A stretch of 64,000 bases of DNA, from NCBI GenBank assembly GCA_018830105.1, contig JAHJTC010000011.1, forward strand, positions 124,001 to 188,000. The letters run 5' to 3'. Source of the stretch: Bacteroidota bacterium. Its GTDB lineage: Bacteria; Bacteroidota; Bacteroidia; Bacteroidales; F082. Position 1 is the stretch's first letter; each line of letters begins with the position of its first letter. The position numbers and the translations under genes are program-made. Below are positions 33,298 through 42,016 of this stretch, one piece after another. Under the pieces are notes generated by a model. That model saw only the letters and a program-made list of their open reading frames with translations, was not told where the DNA came from and did not search any database.

Positions 33298-34643
33298 AAT
33301 ACGGAAGCGGACATCAGATTTTCTTTTTAGGAATAGGAGGCATTGGTATGAGTGCGCTTGCGAGGTATTTTATGTCGCTGGGGTCTGCTGTTTCCGGCTA
33401 TGATCTCACGCAAACACCACTTACACTGCAGCTTGAGCAGGAAGGTGTCTCTGTTTTTTATAAGGATGATCCAGTGCAGCTTCCATCAGCAATAGATCTG
33501 GCAGTAATAACTCCCGCCATCCCCGTCGAAAGCAAATTGCTGGCAGCGCTTCAAAGTAGAAATGTACGAAGCCTGAAGCGGTCACAGGTTTTGGGTAAAC
33601 TTTCTGAAGAATACTTCACAGTTGCAATTGCCGGTACACATGGCAAAACAACAATTACAGCCTTAACAGCACAGATTTTTCAAGCGGCCGGACTACCTTT
33701 TATGGCTTTTATCGGTGGCATTGCAAATAATTTTAATTCTAATCTCGTCCTCAAGCCCGATGCACATATTCTACTTGTGGAAGCCGACGAATTCGATAGG
33801 TCGTTTTTAACGCTTAGCCCTGATATTGCGCTTATCTCTTCTGTTGAGGCGGATCATTTGGATATTTATGGCAGTCATGAGCAGCTAATCGCTGGCTTTG
33901 TTGCATTTGCAAATTGCTTGCCTTCAGCAGGAAAGCTTGTTTTGCAACAGGATCAGCAGCTCAATGTAGCGCAAGGCAAGTTAAAATATGGAACAGCTGC
34001 CCAGGCTGATGTTTTTGCTTCAGGGATGGATATTAAGGATGGGAAGCAGTATTTTAAATTGCATTGGCCGGATAATCAAACAGCAGATATTGTTTTCCCC
34101 ATGCCGGGTATTCATAACTTGAATAATGCCCTGGCAGCAGCTACCCTTGCCTATCTTATGGGTTTAAAAATAGCTGTTGTTGCACAGGCTTTGGAGGCAT
34201 TTAGGGGCGTTAAGCGTAGGTTTGATATCCGATTAAATAATGCAAATCATTACTATGTTGATGATTACGCACATCATCCTACCGAGATAAAAGCTTGCTT
34301 GTCGGCCCTGCGATCATTGTTCCCTGAAAAGAAGATTACGGCGGTCTTTCAGCCGCATTTGTTTTCCAGAACACGCGACTTGATGGATGAGTTTGCAAAC
34401 AGTTTTGCAGATGCTGATCAGCTGTTATTGTTGGATATATATCCTGCACGCGAAAAGCCTGTTGCAGGCATTGATTCAGCGGTCTTATTGAAAAAAATTA
34501 AACTAAAAGAGAAATGGCAATTGGAAAAATCATCCTTATTGCCTAAAATTGAATTGCTTAGACCTGAAGTGCTGGTGACTATGGGAGCCGGAGATATTGA
34601 TCGATTTGTTGAACCTATTGAAAAAATGATGGCATCATGGTAA
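33294..34643 (+). CDS. murC: UDP-N-acetylmuramate:L-alanine ligase
   Basis: A 449-residue Mur ligase, first of the stem-peptide series. The N-terminal dinucleotide-like motif FLGIGGIGMSALARYF (about 10-25), the ATP loop AGTHGKTTITALTA, VEADEFDRSFLTLSP, SVEADHLDIYGS and DDYAHHPTEI are characteristic of MurC. Length and domain order are normal. It overlaps murG by 4 nt and ftsQ by 7 nt. With murD and murE, three of the four amino-acid ligases are here; murF is not in the cluster. Confidence 0.97.
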   Translation: MKYGSGHQIFFLGIGGIGMSALARYFMSLGSAVSGYDLTQTPLTLQLEQEGVSVFYKDDPVQLPSAIDLAVITPAIPVESKLLAALQSRNVRSLKRSQVLGKLSEEYFTVAIAGTHGKTTITALTAQIFQAAGLPFMAFIGGIANNFNSNLVLKPDAHILLVEADEFDRSFLTLSPDIALISSVEADHLDIYGSHEQLIAGFVAFANCLPSAGKLVLQQDQQLNVAQGKLKYGTAAQADVFASGMDIKDGKQYFKLHWPDNQTADIVFPMPGIHNLNNALAAATLAYLMGLKIAVVAQALEAFRGVKRRFDIRLNNANHYYVDDYAHHPTEIKACLSALRSLFPEKKITAVFQPHLFSRTRDLMDEFANSFADADQLLLLDIYPAREKPVAGIDSAVLLKKIKLKEKWQLEKSSLLPKIELLRPEVLVTMGAGDIDRFVEPIEKMMASW

Positions 34644-35422
34644 AACAAATTTTAAGCGTCTTCGTATGGATTGTATCAGCTGTTGGACTGGTGATTTTGC
34701 TTGCATTTGCGCGACATGAGTACCTTAAATCTCCGGTAACCGGCTTAGATGTAGTAATAAATCGGAAAAATCAAGCGGGTTTTTTAAATCAATCCAAGCT
34801 TATTGCCGATGTAATAGCCCTAACTGATTCCATTGAAGGTAAACCTATCAGGCATTTTCGTTTGCGAGAGATAAAAGAACGCCTCCAAAAAAACCCTTGG
34901 GTGGATGAAGCCGATATAAGTACAACCATAAATGGGAGATTGAAAATACGGGTAAAAGAGCGAAACGCCTATATTAGGGCTTATAACCGAAGAAATGAGT
35001 CTATCTATATCGATCATTCAGGAACGATATTTCCGGTGAATACCGGCTATGCCTCAAGGGTGATTATTGCCAGCGGATACCTTGATTTTCCTGTGTTGTC
35101 AGGAAAAAAAACGGCTTCCATTTTTGATTCGGTATATCGTAAAACTGAATTACCTGAACTGTTTCGTTTGAATAACGCCTTACAAGCAGATGCTTTTTTG
35201 TCGGTACTCATCGATCAGATTTATATGAACAGTCTCCATGAAATAGAGCTGACTCCAAAAATTGGTTCGGCAACCGTTGTACTCGGATCATTGGAGTTGT
35301 TGCCTGAAAAACTTCTGCATCTGAAAGCTTTTTATAAGCAGAAGGCTATGAGCGAAGAATTGATTCAATACCAACGAATTAATTTGAAATTTAGTAATCA
35401 AATTGTTTGCACCAAAAGATAA
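34637..35422 (+). CDS. ftsQ: FtsQ-like cell division protein
   Basis: A 261-residue bitopic protein in the conserved murC-ftsQ-ftsA position. One membrane helix lies at about 4-24 (LSVFVWIVSAVGLVILLAF). The periplasmic part has a POTRA-like segment with NPWVDEADISTTINGRLKIRV and ERNAYIRAYN, the usual FtsQ pattern. FtsQ connects FtsL/FtsB and the FtsWI synthase with early division proteins. It starts 7 nt inside murC and ends shortly before the ftsA start at 35428. Confidence 0.9.
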   Translation: MVKQILSVFVWIVSAVGLVILLAFARHEYLKSPVTGLDVVINRKNQAGFLNQSKLIADVIALTDSIEGKPIRHFRLREIKERLQKNPWVDEADISTTINGRLKIRVKERNAYIRAYNRRNESIYIDHSGTIFPVNTGYASRVIIASGYLDFPVLSGKKTASIFDSVYRKTELPELFRLNNALQADAFLSVLIDQIYMNSLHEIELTPKIGSATVVLGSLELLPEKLLHLKAFYKQKAMSEELIQYQRINLKFSNQIVCTKR

Positions 35423-35427
35423 CGACT

Positions 35428-36723
35428 ATGAAATCATCTGACATTATTGTAGGATTAGACATCGGAACCACTAAGATTGCTTGTTTGGTGGGAAGGCGAA
35501 ATGAAAATGGAAAAATAGAAATTTTAGGTCATGGCAAAACCGAGTCGATAGGCGTGAAACGTGGTGTTGTTTCCAATATAGAGGATACTGTAAATTCTAT
35601 CCGCAGGGCTGTTGACGAAGCATCGGCACGTTCAGGAGTTGACATAAAATATGTGAACGTTGGCATTGCAGGTCAACATATAAAAAGCCTGCAACACCGT
35701 GGCAGCCTCATCAGAGAGAATCACGAACAGGAAATTAACCGGCTCGAAATAGAGAAGCTTACCAATGATATGTATAAGCTGAGTATGGCAGCCGGGGAAG
35801 AGATTATTGATGTGATTCCTCAGGAGTATATTGTTGACGGCGAGCAAGGTATCAAACAGCCGGTGGGTATGCTGGGCAGCAAGCTGGAAGCTAATTTTCA
35901 TGTAATCATTGGCCAGACTGCTGCCGCAAAAAATGTACTAAAATGTGTAACAAGAGCAGGGCTGGAGATGGTTGACCTGATCCTGGAACCCATTGCTTCT
36001 GCGCAGGCTGTTTTGGGCGATGATGAAAAAGAAGCAGGTGTGGTTTTGGTCGATATTGGCGGAGGAACAACAGATATTGCCATTTTTCACGACAGCATCA
36101 TCAGACATACTGCTGTGATTCCATTTGGCGGAGACATAATTACCGAAGACATTCGCGAAGGCTGCACCATTATTAAAAAGCATGCGGAAGAGGTTAAAGT
36201 AAAATTCGGATCATCACTGGCCAGCGAAAACAGAGACGATGAAGTCGTTTCCATTCCAGGCATCCGAGGAAGAGCGCCACGGGAAATTTCGTTCAGAAAT
36301 CTTGCTTCTATCATTCAGGCAAGGCTCGAAGAAATTTTTGAACATGTATATTATGAAATCAAAAATTCTGGTTTTGAGCGTCGCCTGATTGCTGGAATCG
36401 TGCTCACAGGAGGTGGGGCGATGATGAAGCATATTGATCAGTTGGCGGCTTTTGTAACTGGAATGGATGTGCGTATTGGGTATCCAAATGAGCACCTGGC
36501 AAAGGATACAGTTGAGGAATTGGCCAGCCCGATGTTTGCAACGGGAATCGGCTTAGTGATCGAAGGAATTGACAGACATGTAAATGAAGAAGAAGTGGAG
36601 CGATTGAAAGCTGCCGCTGACCCAACTCAACCTAAGCCCAAACAAAAAATTGTGCCTGAAAAAAAAGGAGCAAGCTATTTGGATAAAATTAAAAAGCTTT
36701 TCGACAGAGATCTCATAGAGTAG
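35428..36723 (+). CDS. ftsA: cell division protein FtsA (actin-like FtsZ membrane anchor)
   Basis: A 431-residue actin-fold ATPase. The start is the ATG at 35428; a TTG in frame at 35407 would overlap ftsQ and is not needed. Phosphate 1 (IVGLDIGTTKIACLVG), the SHS2/1C domain region, phosphate 2 (VVLVDIGGGTTDIAIF) and the adenosine motif (GIVLTGGGAMM) are clear. The C-terminus carries a charged linker and ends SYLDKIKKLFDRDLIE, an amphipathic helix that should bind the membrane. It tethers FtsZ to the inner membrane; ftsZ follows 87 bp later. Confidence 0.96.
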   Translation: MKSSDIIVGLDIGTTKIACLVGRRNENGKIEILGHGKTESIGVKRGVVSNIEDTVNSIRRAVDEASARSGVDIKYVNVGIAGQHIKSLQHRGSLIRENHEQEINRLEIEKLTNDMYKLSMAAGEEIIDVIPQEYIVDGEQGIKQPVGMLGSKLEANFHVIIGQTAAAKNVLKCVTRAGLEMVDLILEPIASAQAVLGDDEKEAGVVLVDIGGGTTDIAIFHDSIIRHTAVIPFGGDIITEDIREGCTIIKKHAEEVKVKFGSSLASENRDDEVVSIPGIRGRAPREISFRNLASIIQARLEEIFEHVYYEIKNSGFERRLIAGIVLTGGGAMMKHIDQLAAFVTGMDVRIGYPNEHLAKDTVEELASPMFATGIGLVIEGIDRHVNEEEVERLKAAADPTQPKPKQKIVPEKKGASYLDKIKKLFDRDLIE

Positions 36724-36810
36724 AAGCTATTAACCTTTGATTGTTGAAAACTAACCAAATAAATTATTGAGAAAGAAAAACAAGTAAGTACTTTTAAAAA
36801 TCTTAATACC

Positions 36811-38514
36811 ATGCCAGAAATGTTAAAATTCGAACACCCTAAAGATCAATCTAATATTATTAAAGTTATTGGCGTTGGAGGCGGCGGTAGCAATGCTGTT
36901 ACGCATATGTATGAGCAAGGAATTAAAGGCGTTGATTTTATTCTTTGCAATACTGATTCGCAGGCCTTGGATACCAGTCCAGTAGCTACAAAGATACACC
37001 TAGGAAAGCGTGAACTTGGTGCCGGAAACATCCCCGCTGTAGGGCGTGAAGCGGCTCTTGCAACCGTTGATGAGTTTAGAGAGCTGCTGGAACCTCACAC
37101 CAAAATGTTGTTTATCACTGCCGGGATGGGAGGAGGAACAGGCACCGGAGCTGCACCTGTCGTTGCCCAGGTAGCCCACGAGTTGGATATTCTTACTGTG
37201 GGTATCGTAACCTTGCCCTTTGGTTTTGAAGGCAGAAAACGTAGGCAGCAGGCGCTTGAGGGGCTTGAAGAGATGCGCAAACATGTTGATACTTTACTCA
37301 TTATCAGTAATGATAAGCTCAGAGAAGAGTACGGGAACATGAAACTTACTGAGGCCTTTAAACGTGCTGATGATGTGCTTACTATAGCGGCCAAAGGGAT
37401 CGCAGAAATCATCACAGTTACGGGCTATATCAATGTTGACTTTGAAGATGTGAATACCGTGATGCGTCATAGCGGAAAAGCCATCATGGGATCGGCAAAA
37501 GCAGAAGGTGAAAATCGCTCTCTTAAAGCGATTGAAGATGCCATGAGATCACCCTTGCTCAATGATTCAAATATTGCAGGAGCTCAAAATATCCTGCTTT
37601 ATATTACTTCCGGCGAGGACGAAGTCTCTTTGGATGAAGTGCTCGAAATAACTGACTATATCCAACAAACTTGTGGCAATACAGCCGAAGTTATCTGGGG
37701 AAATGGTAAGGATGATTCGCTTGGCAATAATATTGCCATCACGATCATTGCAACCGGTTTTGACAATGATGACGATATTCCAATTGGTATGACTGAAAGG
37801 AAAGTTTCTGTCACTGATCTTTATGGCAATAAAACCGTTTCCAGACCCAGCTTGTCAAAAGATGCAGCTGCAAAACCTGCTTCTGATGGTAAAGTAATCA
37901 GACATCATTTGCACGATGATGCAAAACAAAATACAGCCGAAACCGAGCAATCGGCGAAAGAGGAGAAGGCTGATGTATCAGAACCTCAGCAAAAGTCAAT
38001 TTTTAGCTTTGTAGATTCTGACGAAAATGATGAAAAGCCTGTAAAGGTGCACCATCTGGAAGAGGAAAAGTCAGAGAAAAAAGCTATTGAACCTGAGAGA
38101 TCAAATAATGAAATTCAGGTTAAAGCTTCAAAGTCTGAATCAAAAGAGGATAATTCTTATCAGAAAGAGTCTTCCAAAGATCATGATTTGATCTCAATTA
38201 GTGTGAGTGATAAAAAGCCCCAGGAAGATTATATGCATGATGAGGCTGAGGCAGAAAAACCGCAAATGCCAAAAGAAGACCTTGACAGGAATTCGATGAT
38301 GCGACAGTCGAGGCTTAAGGCCATGAGTATGAAATTACATTCTGCTCAGGGACTGGAAGAGCTTGAGCGACAGCCAGCCTATTTGCGCCGGGGCACAAAG
38401 TTACAGGATCAGGAACAGACAAATCCAGATAAGGAAGTATCACGCTATTCGCTCAAAGGCGAACAAAACGGACTGAATAGTGGCAACAGTTTTCTTCATG
38501 ATAATGTAGATTAA
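36811..38514 (+). CDS. ftsZ: cell division GTPase FtsZ
   Basis: A 567-residue tubulin homologue, longer than the 383-residue E. coli protein because of a C-terminal linker. The GTPase core (about 1-330) has GVGGGGSNAV, NTDSQAL, the tubulin signature GGGTGTGAAPVVAQ and the T7 loop region NVDFEDV. Residues about 330-520 are a charged, Glu/Lys/Ser-rich linker. The end has the Bacteroidota motif PAYLRRGTKL (about 523-532) and a conserved tail SFLHDNVD that should bind FtsA and other partners. The 87-bp gap before ftsZ has TACTTTTA at 36793-36800, a near match to a -7 box, so extra transcription of ftsZ is possible. Confidence 0.97.
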   Translation: MPEMLKFEHPKDQSNIIKVIGVGGGGSNAVTHMYEQGIKGVDFILCNTDSQALDTSPVATKIHLGKRELGAGNIPAVGREAALATVDEFRELLEPHTKMLFITAGMGGGTGTGAAPVVAQVAHELDILTVGIVTLPFGFEGRKRRQQALEGLEEMRKHVDTLLIISNDKLREEYGNMKLTEAFKRADDVLTIAAKGIAEIITVTGYINVDFEDVNTVMRHSGKAIMGSAKAEGENRSLKAIEDAMRSPLLNDSNIAGAQNILLYITSGEDEVSLDEVLEITDYIQQTCGNTAEVIWGNGKDDSLGNNIAITIIATGFDNDDDIPIGMTERKVSVTDLYGNKTVSRPSLSKDAAAKPASDGKVIRHHLHDDAKQNTAETEQSAKEEKADVSEPQQKSIFSFVDSDENDEKPVKVHHLEEEKSEKKAIEPERSNNEIQVKASKSESKEDNSYQKESSKDHDLISISVSDKKPQEDYMHDEAEAEKPQMPKEDLDRNSMMRQSRLKAMSMKLHSAQGLEELERQPAYLRRGTKLQDQEQTNPDKEVSRYSLKGEQNGLNSGNSFLHDNVD

Positions 38515-38526
38515 AAAAAATAAGTT

Positions 38527-38982
38527 ATGGCATTAGAGATACTGATCAATGACGATATCAAGCAGGCAATGCGGACAAAAGATACCAGAAAGCTTGCTGC
38601 TTTACGCGCAATAAAAGCCGCTTTACTGCTCGAAAAAACCGGCAAAGATGTGAGCAGCGGAGAAATTCCGGAGGCAGTTGAAATGAAGTTGCTCCAAAAA
38701 TTAGTGAAGCAGCGCAAAGAATCTTCGGCAGTTTATACAGAACAAAACAGACCTGAGTTGGCTGAGGAAGAGGATTATCAGGCATCCATAATAGAATCGT
38801 ATTTGCCACAGCAACTTTCGGAAGAGGAGATCAAGGCGATTTTATCTGCAATTATTCAGGAAACCGGAGCCAGTTCAATCAAAGATATGGGCAAGGTGAT
38901 GGGGAAAGCTACTTCCCAAATTGCAGGTCGTGCCGATAATCAGCAGCTTGCACGTATCGTTAAGACGCTCTTGGGTGTTTAA
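38527..38982 (+). CDS. GatB/YqeY-family protein
   Basis: A 151-residue helical protein related to the C-terminal (tRNA-binding) part of GatB. Typical segments are DIKQAMRTKDTRKLAALRAI, LLQKLVKQRKES, IIESYLPQQLSEEEI and GKVMGKATSQIAGRADN. The exact role of stand-alone YqeY is not established, although a link to tRNA-dependent amidation has been suggested. It is 12 bp after ftsZ and is the last gene of the dcw transcript before a strong terminator. The ftsZ-yqeY pairing is common in Bacteroidota. Confidence 0.92.
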   Translation: MALEILINDDIKQAMRTKDTRKLAALRAIKAALLLEKTGKDVSSGEIPEAVEMKLLQKLVKQRKESSAVYTEQNRPELAEEEDYQASIIESYLPQQLSEEEIKAILSAIIQETGASSIKDMGKVMGKATSQIAGRADNQQLARIVKTLLGV

Positions 38983-38999
38983 CTTGAAGACAGGAAAAC

Positions 39000-39037
39000 A
39001 AAAAAGCCGCCTTTTCAATTGAAGAGGCGGCTTTTTT
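39000..39037. terminator. bidirectional terminator between the dcw cluster and tsf
   Basis: An 11-bp stem (39006-39016 with 39021-39031, one G-T pair) with an AATT loop is flanked by six A on the left and six T on the right. It can end both the plus-strand dcw transcript and the convergent ribosomal-protein transcript. Confidence 0.93.
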
Positions 39038-39053
39038 AGTGTTGTGAAATTGC

Positions 39054-39884
39054 TTATCCAAGCATAAAACGCTTGAAAGCAGTAACTGTTAGGTCTGCAT
39101 CAACTTCGCTGAGGTATTGACGCACCGATTTTTTGTTTTCGCGCACAAAATCCTGATTTAGCAGGGTATTGTCACGGTAAAATTTATTAAGTTTTCCTTT
39201 AGCAATTTTCTCAAGCATTGCTTCTGGTTTTCCTTCGTTACGGGCCTGATCCATGCCAATTTCAATTTCACGTAGGATAATATCCTGTGGCACATCAGCT
39301 TCGTCAACACCTACCGGATCCATTGCTGCAACCTGCATAGCAAGTTCGCGACCTATCTGAGCAAGTTTTTCGCCATTCGGCTGATTAAGCCCAATGATCG
39401 TTGCCAAGCGATTTCCGGGATGAATATAAGCTGTTGTGAATGGCGCTTCAATGGCTGCAAAAGCACCGAGATCTATTTTCTCGCCGATAACACCAGTTTG
39501 ATCTGTAATTGTTTCTTCAACAGTTCTGTCATCAAGCTTAAGTTTTTTGAGAGCTTCTGCCTCTTTAACTTTATTTGAAATAGCCAGATCAAGAATGCTT
39601 TCTGCGTATTTGACAAAATCTTCATTCTTGGCAACAAAATCTGTTTCACAGTTAATCATCAAAACAGCAGCATAACTGTTGTCGGCATTGGATTTGGCAA
39701 TTACCACACCATCTTTGGCTTCGCGATCGGCTCTTTTGGCAGCAACTTTCTGGCCTTTTTTGCGCAGAAAGTCAATGGCTTGTTCCATATCGCCATTACT
39801 CTCTACCAGGGCTTTCTTGCAATCCATCATGCCGGCTCCGGTTTGTTTTCTTAATTCATTAACTTGGGATGCAGTGATATTCAT
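39054..39884 (-). CDS. tsf: translation elongation factor Ts
   Basis: A 276-residue guanine-nucleotide exchange factor for EF-Tu. The N-terminal UBA-like domain VNELRKQTGAGMMDCKKAL (about 8-26) and the core motif INCETDFVAKNEDF (about 78-91) with the TDF residues that disturb the EF-Tu Mg site are present. IDLGAFAAIEAPFTTAYIHPGNR and AMQVAAMDPV follow. Length is normal. It lies 32 bp after rpsB and is the last gene of the rplM-rpsI-rpsB-tsf run. Confidence 0.97.
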   Translation of the reverse strand: MNITASQVNELRKQTGAGMMDCKKALVESNGDMEQAIDFLRKKGQKVAAKRADREAKDGVVIAKSNADNSYAAVLMINCETDFVAKNEDFVKYAESILDLAISNKVKEAEALKKLKLDDRTVEETITDQTGVIGEKIDLGAFAAIEAPFTTAYIHPGNRLATIIGLNQPNGEKLAQIGRELAMQVAAMDPVGVDEADVPQDIILREIEIGMDQARNEGKPEAMLEKIAKGKLNKFYRDNTLLNQDFVRENKKSVRQYLSEVDADLTVTAFKRFMLG

Positions 39885-39916
39885 TACGTTATATTTTTCT
39901 TTTTACTTGAATTGTG

Positions 39917-40777
39917 TTATTTTTTGGCTACAGCCTTGCGTGGTCTTTTAGTGCGTCCACCTTCGGTACTTTTTTTGCCTGCGCCGCTATCTTTTTTGTC
40001 TTCATCCTCATCATCAATGCTGTATTTGTCAGTAGGTTTGAATGAATCTTCTTCCTCTGAATGGTCCTCAGCACTCTTGTCTTTAGCCATTTTCCGGTCA
40101 TTTAAACCTTCTTCAATAGCCTGAGCCATTAGTTTGATGATTAATGAGATTGATTTTGAAGCATCGTCATTGCCCGGAATCGGGAAATCGATCAGGTTTG
40201 GATTAGAGTTGGTATCCACTAAACCAAAAGTAGGAATATTGAGTTTGCGGGCTTCAGCAACGGCAATTTGTTCCTTTACCACATCCACAACGAAAATGGC
40301 AGAAGGCAAACGGTTCAGATCGGAAATACTTCCCAGGTTCTTTTCTAATTTTTCGCGTTCACGCTGAATTTGAAGACGCTCTCTTTTTGAAAGGTTTGTG
40401 TACGAATCGCTTACTGTGAGCTTATCGATATTCGACATTTTACGAACCGCTTTGCGAATTGTCGCAAAATTGGTAAGCATTCCGCCAGGCCAACGCTCAG
40501 TTACGTAAGGCATATTAACTTTAGATATTGTCTCTGAGACAATGTCTTTAGCTTGTTTTTTTGTCGCAACAAAAAGCACTTTCTTGCCTGATCGTGCTAG
40601 CTGACGCATAGCATTAGCAGCTTCTTCAATTTTGGCCTGTGTCTTATACAGGTCGATGATATGGATTCCATTGCGCTCCATAAAAATGTAGGGAGCCATG
40701 TTAGGATTCCACTTTCTTTTGAGATGGCCGAAATGTACGCCGGCATCCAATAACTCTTCAAATGTTACTCTTGACAT
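39917..40777 (-). CDS. rpsB: 30S ribosomal protein S2
   Basis: A 286-residue S2. The conserved N-terminus is LLDAGVHFGHLKRKWNP, with GIHIIDLYKT, the KKQAKDIV segment, VTERWPGGMLTNF and FGLVDTNSNPNLIDFPIPGND. Residues about 230-286 form an acidic then Lys/Arg-rich tail (EDEDKKD, KRPRKAVAKK) that is longer than in E. coli S2 (241 residues); such tails are common in Bacteroidota. The 107-bp leader before it contains a strong inverted repeat. S2 regulates its own operon in E. coli through its leader. Confidence 0.97.
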   Translation of the reverse strand: MSRVTFEELLDAGVHFGHLKRKWNPNMAPYIFMERNGIHIIDLYKTQAKIEEAANAMRQLARSGKKVLFVATKKQAKDIVSETISKVNMPYVTERWPGGMLTNFATIRKAVRKMSNIDKLTVSDSYTNLSKRERLQIQREREKLEKNLGSISDLNRLPSAIFVVDVVKEQIAVAEARKLNIPTFGLVDTNSNPNLIDFPIPGNDDASKSISLIIKLMAQAIEEGLNDRKMAKDKSAEDHSEEEDSFKPTDKYSIDDEDEDKKDSGAGKKSTEGGRTKRPRKAVAKK

Positions 40778-40812
40778 AGTTTTTTTATTAATTGTTTACA
40801 TTCACTAAAAAC

Positions 40813-40849
40813 AATTACTGAGTAGTTCCAACAAGAAGTCTCAGTAATT
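40813..40849 (-). promoter_or_regulatory. inverted repeat in the rpsI-rpsB gap, possible attenuator or S2 leader element
   Basis: AATTACTGAG (40813-40822) and CTCAGTAATT (40840-40849) are a perfect 10-bp inverted repeat around a 17-nt loop. In the direction of transcription it is followed by GTTTTT (40812-40807), so it resembles an intrinsic terminator or attenuator. It lies about 35 nt before the rpsB start codon, where it could limit rpsB-tsf relative to rplM-rpsI or bind S2. Structure is seen; role is inferred. Confidence 0.6.
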
Positions 40850-40884
40850 TGGATACTAAACACAGTTGCAAGCTTGCTATGGGC

Positions 40885-41271
40885 TTAGCGTTTACTAAAC
40901 TGGAATTGTTTACGGGCTTTTGGTTGTCCTGGTTTTTTACGTTCAACCATTCTTGGGTCACGACGCATTAGTCCTTTTGCTTTGAGCACCGGACGATATT
41001 CAGGGTCGATTTCACAAAGCGCACGGCTGATACCTAAACGGGCTGCTTCTGCCTGTCCGTTGATACCACCACCATCAAGGTTAATTTTAATATCGAATTT
41101 GCCAACATTGTCGGTAAGCATCATAGGTTGCTCAACTACATACTGAAGTATGCCTGTTGGAAAGTATTCTTTATAGTCTCGCTTGTTTATCGTAATAACA
41201 CCACTACCACTTTTAAGGTAAACGCGGGCAACAGCAGTTTTTCTTCTGCCTAAAGCGTTAATAACTTCCAT
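40885..41271 (-). CDS. rpsI: 30S ribosomal protein S9
   Basis: A 128-residue S9. The N-terminus has ALGRRKTAVARVYLKSGSG, then INKRDYKEYFP, and GGGINGQAEAARLGISRAL. The C-terminal tail GQPKARKQFQFSKR ends with the conserved Lys-Arg that reaches the P-site tRNA anticodon. It follows rplM with only 2 bp between the stop and the ATG, the ancient L13-S9 pair. Confidence 0.98.
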   Translation of the reverse strand: MEVINALGRRKTAVARVYLKSGSGVITINKRDYKEYFPTGILQYVVEQPMMLTDNVGKFDIKINLDGGGINGQAEAARLGISRALCEIDPEYRPVLKAKGLMRRDPRMVERKKPGQPKARKQFQFSKR

Positions 41272-41273
41272 GA

Positions 41274-41729
41274 TTATTTAATTGTATTGAATTTGATTTC
41301 GGTGGGCTGCTGAGCTTCATGTTTGTGATCAGTGCCTGCATAAACATAAAGATTGCGGAATATTTCATCGCCAAGTTTTGTCTTAGGTAACATACCTTTG
41401 ATGGCATGCTCAAGCACAGCAATTGGCTTGCGCTCAAGTTGCTCTTTTATCGGACGTATGCGTTTTCCGCCAGGATAACCAGTATGTCGAACATAATATT
41501 TGGTATCCATTTTATTGCCTGTGAGCGCAATCTTTTCTGCGTTGATAATTATTACATTGTCGCCGCAATCACTGTGGGGAGTAAAGCAAACTTTATTTTT
41601 GCCCCTTAAAATCTTTGCAATTTCCGAAGCCAGACGGCCCAAAATTTGACCTTCGGCATCAACAATAAACCATTGCTTGTTGGCATTTTCTTTATTGACG
41701 CTTACAGTTTTGTAACTAAGTGTATTCAT
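41274..41729 (-). CDS. rplM: 50S ribosomal protein L13
   Basis: A 151-residue L13. The start is the ATG at 41729 (MNTLSYKT); an upstream in-frame extension to 41789 would run through the predicted promoter. Core segments are [43 protein letters not shown] and [12 protein letters not shown], with a C-terminal [13 protein letters not shown]. It heads the ribosomal run rplM-rpsI-rpsB-tsf. Confidence 0.97.
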   Translation of the reverse strand: MNTLSYKTVSVNKENANKQWFIVDAEGQILGRLASEIAKILRGKNKVCFTPHSDCGDNVIIINAEKIALTGNKMDTKYYVRHTGYPGGKRIRPIKEQLERKPIAVLEHAIKGMLPKTKLGDEIFRNLYVYAGTDHKHEAQQPTEIKFNTIK

Positions 41730-41786
41730 TTGACTTTTAATGTTTTCGTGTGTCTTTACAGCACTTACTTCTCCTAAAACGGGGTG

Positions 41787-41818
41787 CAAAAATAGAAACT
41801 TATTTTTGTTTGCGCAAA
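41787..41818 (-). promoter_or_regulatory. predicted promoter of the rplM-rpsI-rpsB-tsf operon
   Basis: On the minus strand TTTG (41815-41818) lies exactly 20 bp before TATTTTTG (41787-41794), a full Bacteroidota promoter. Transcription would start near 41780, giving a leader of about 50 nt before the rplM ATG at 41729. Confidence 0.72.
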
Positions 41819-41991
41819 TTTATCCACATTAATTTGTTGATAGTTTTAGCTTTAGCATAAGAAACAACCTAAAGATGCGCTTTGTCTGTAGTGTTTGCAA
41901 AAGTACGATTTCTTATGATAGCTTATTGGTACTGCACCGTATTTATTCCTGGGGCTGTAATGCTGTAATGAGCTTTTCCTGAAATTTGCTG

Positions 41992-41999
41992 TATTTTTG
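41992..41999 (+). promoter_or_regulatory. predicted gldA promoter, -7 element
   Basis: TATTTTTG matches TAnnTTTG, 17 bp before the ATG at 42017. TTTT at 41974-41977 could act as a weak -33 but is closer than usual. Confidence 0.45.
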
Positions 42000-42016
42000 T
42001 CAAAAAATTTAGCCCT

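Noticed and set aside
41730-41789. N-terminal extension of L13
   Set aside because: It would place the start inside the predicted promoter, and L13 proteins normally begin at the MNTLSYKT-type segment.
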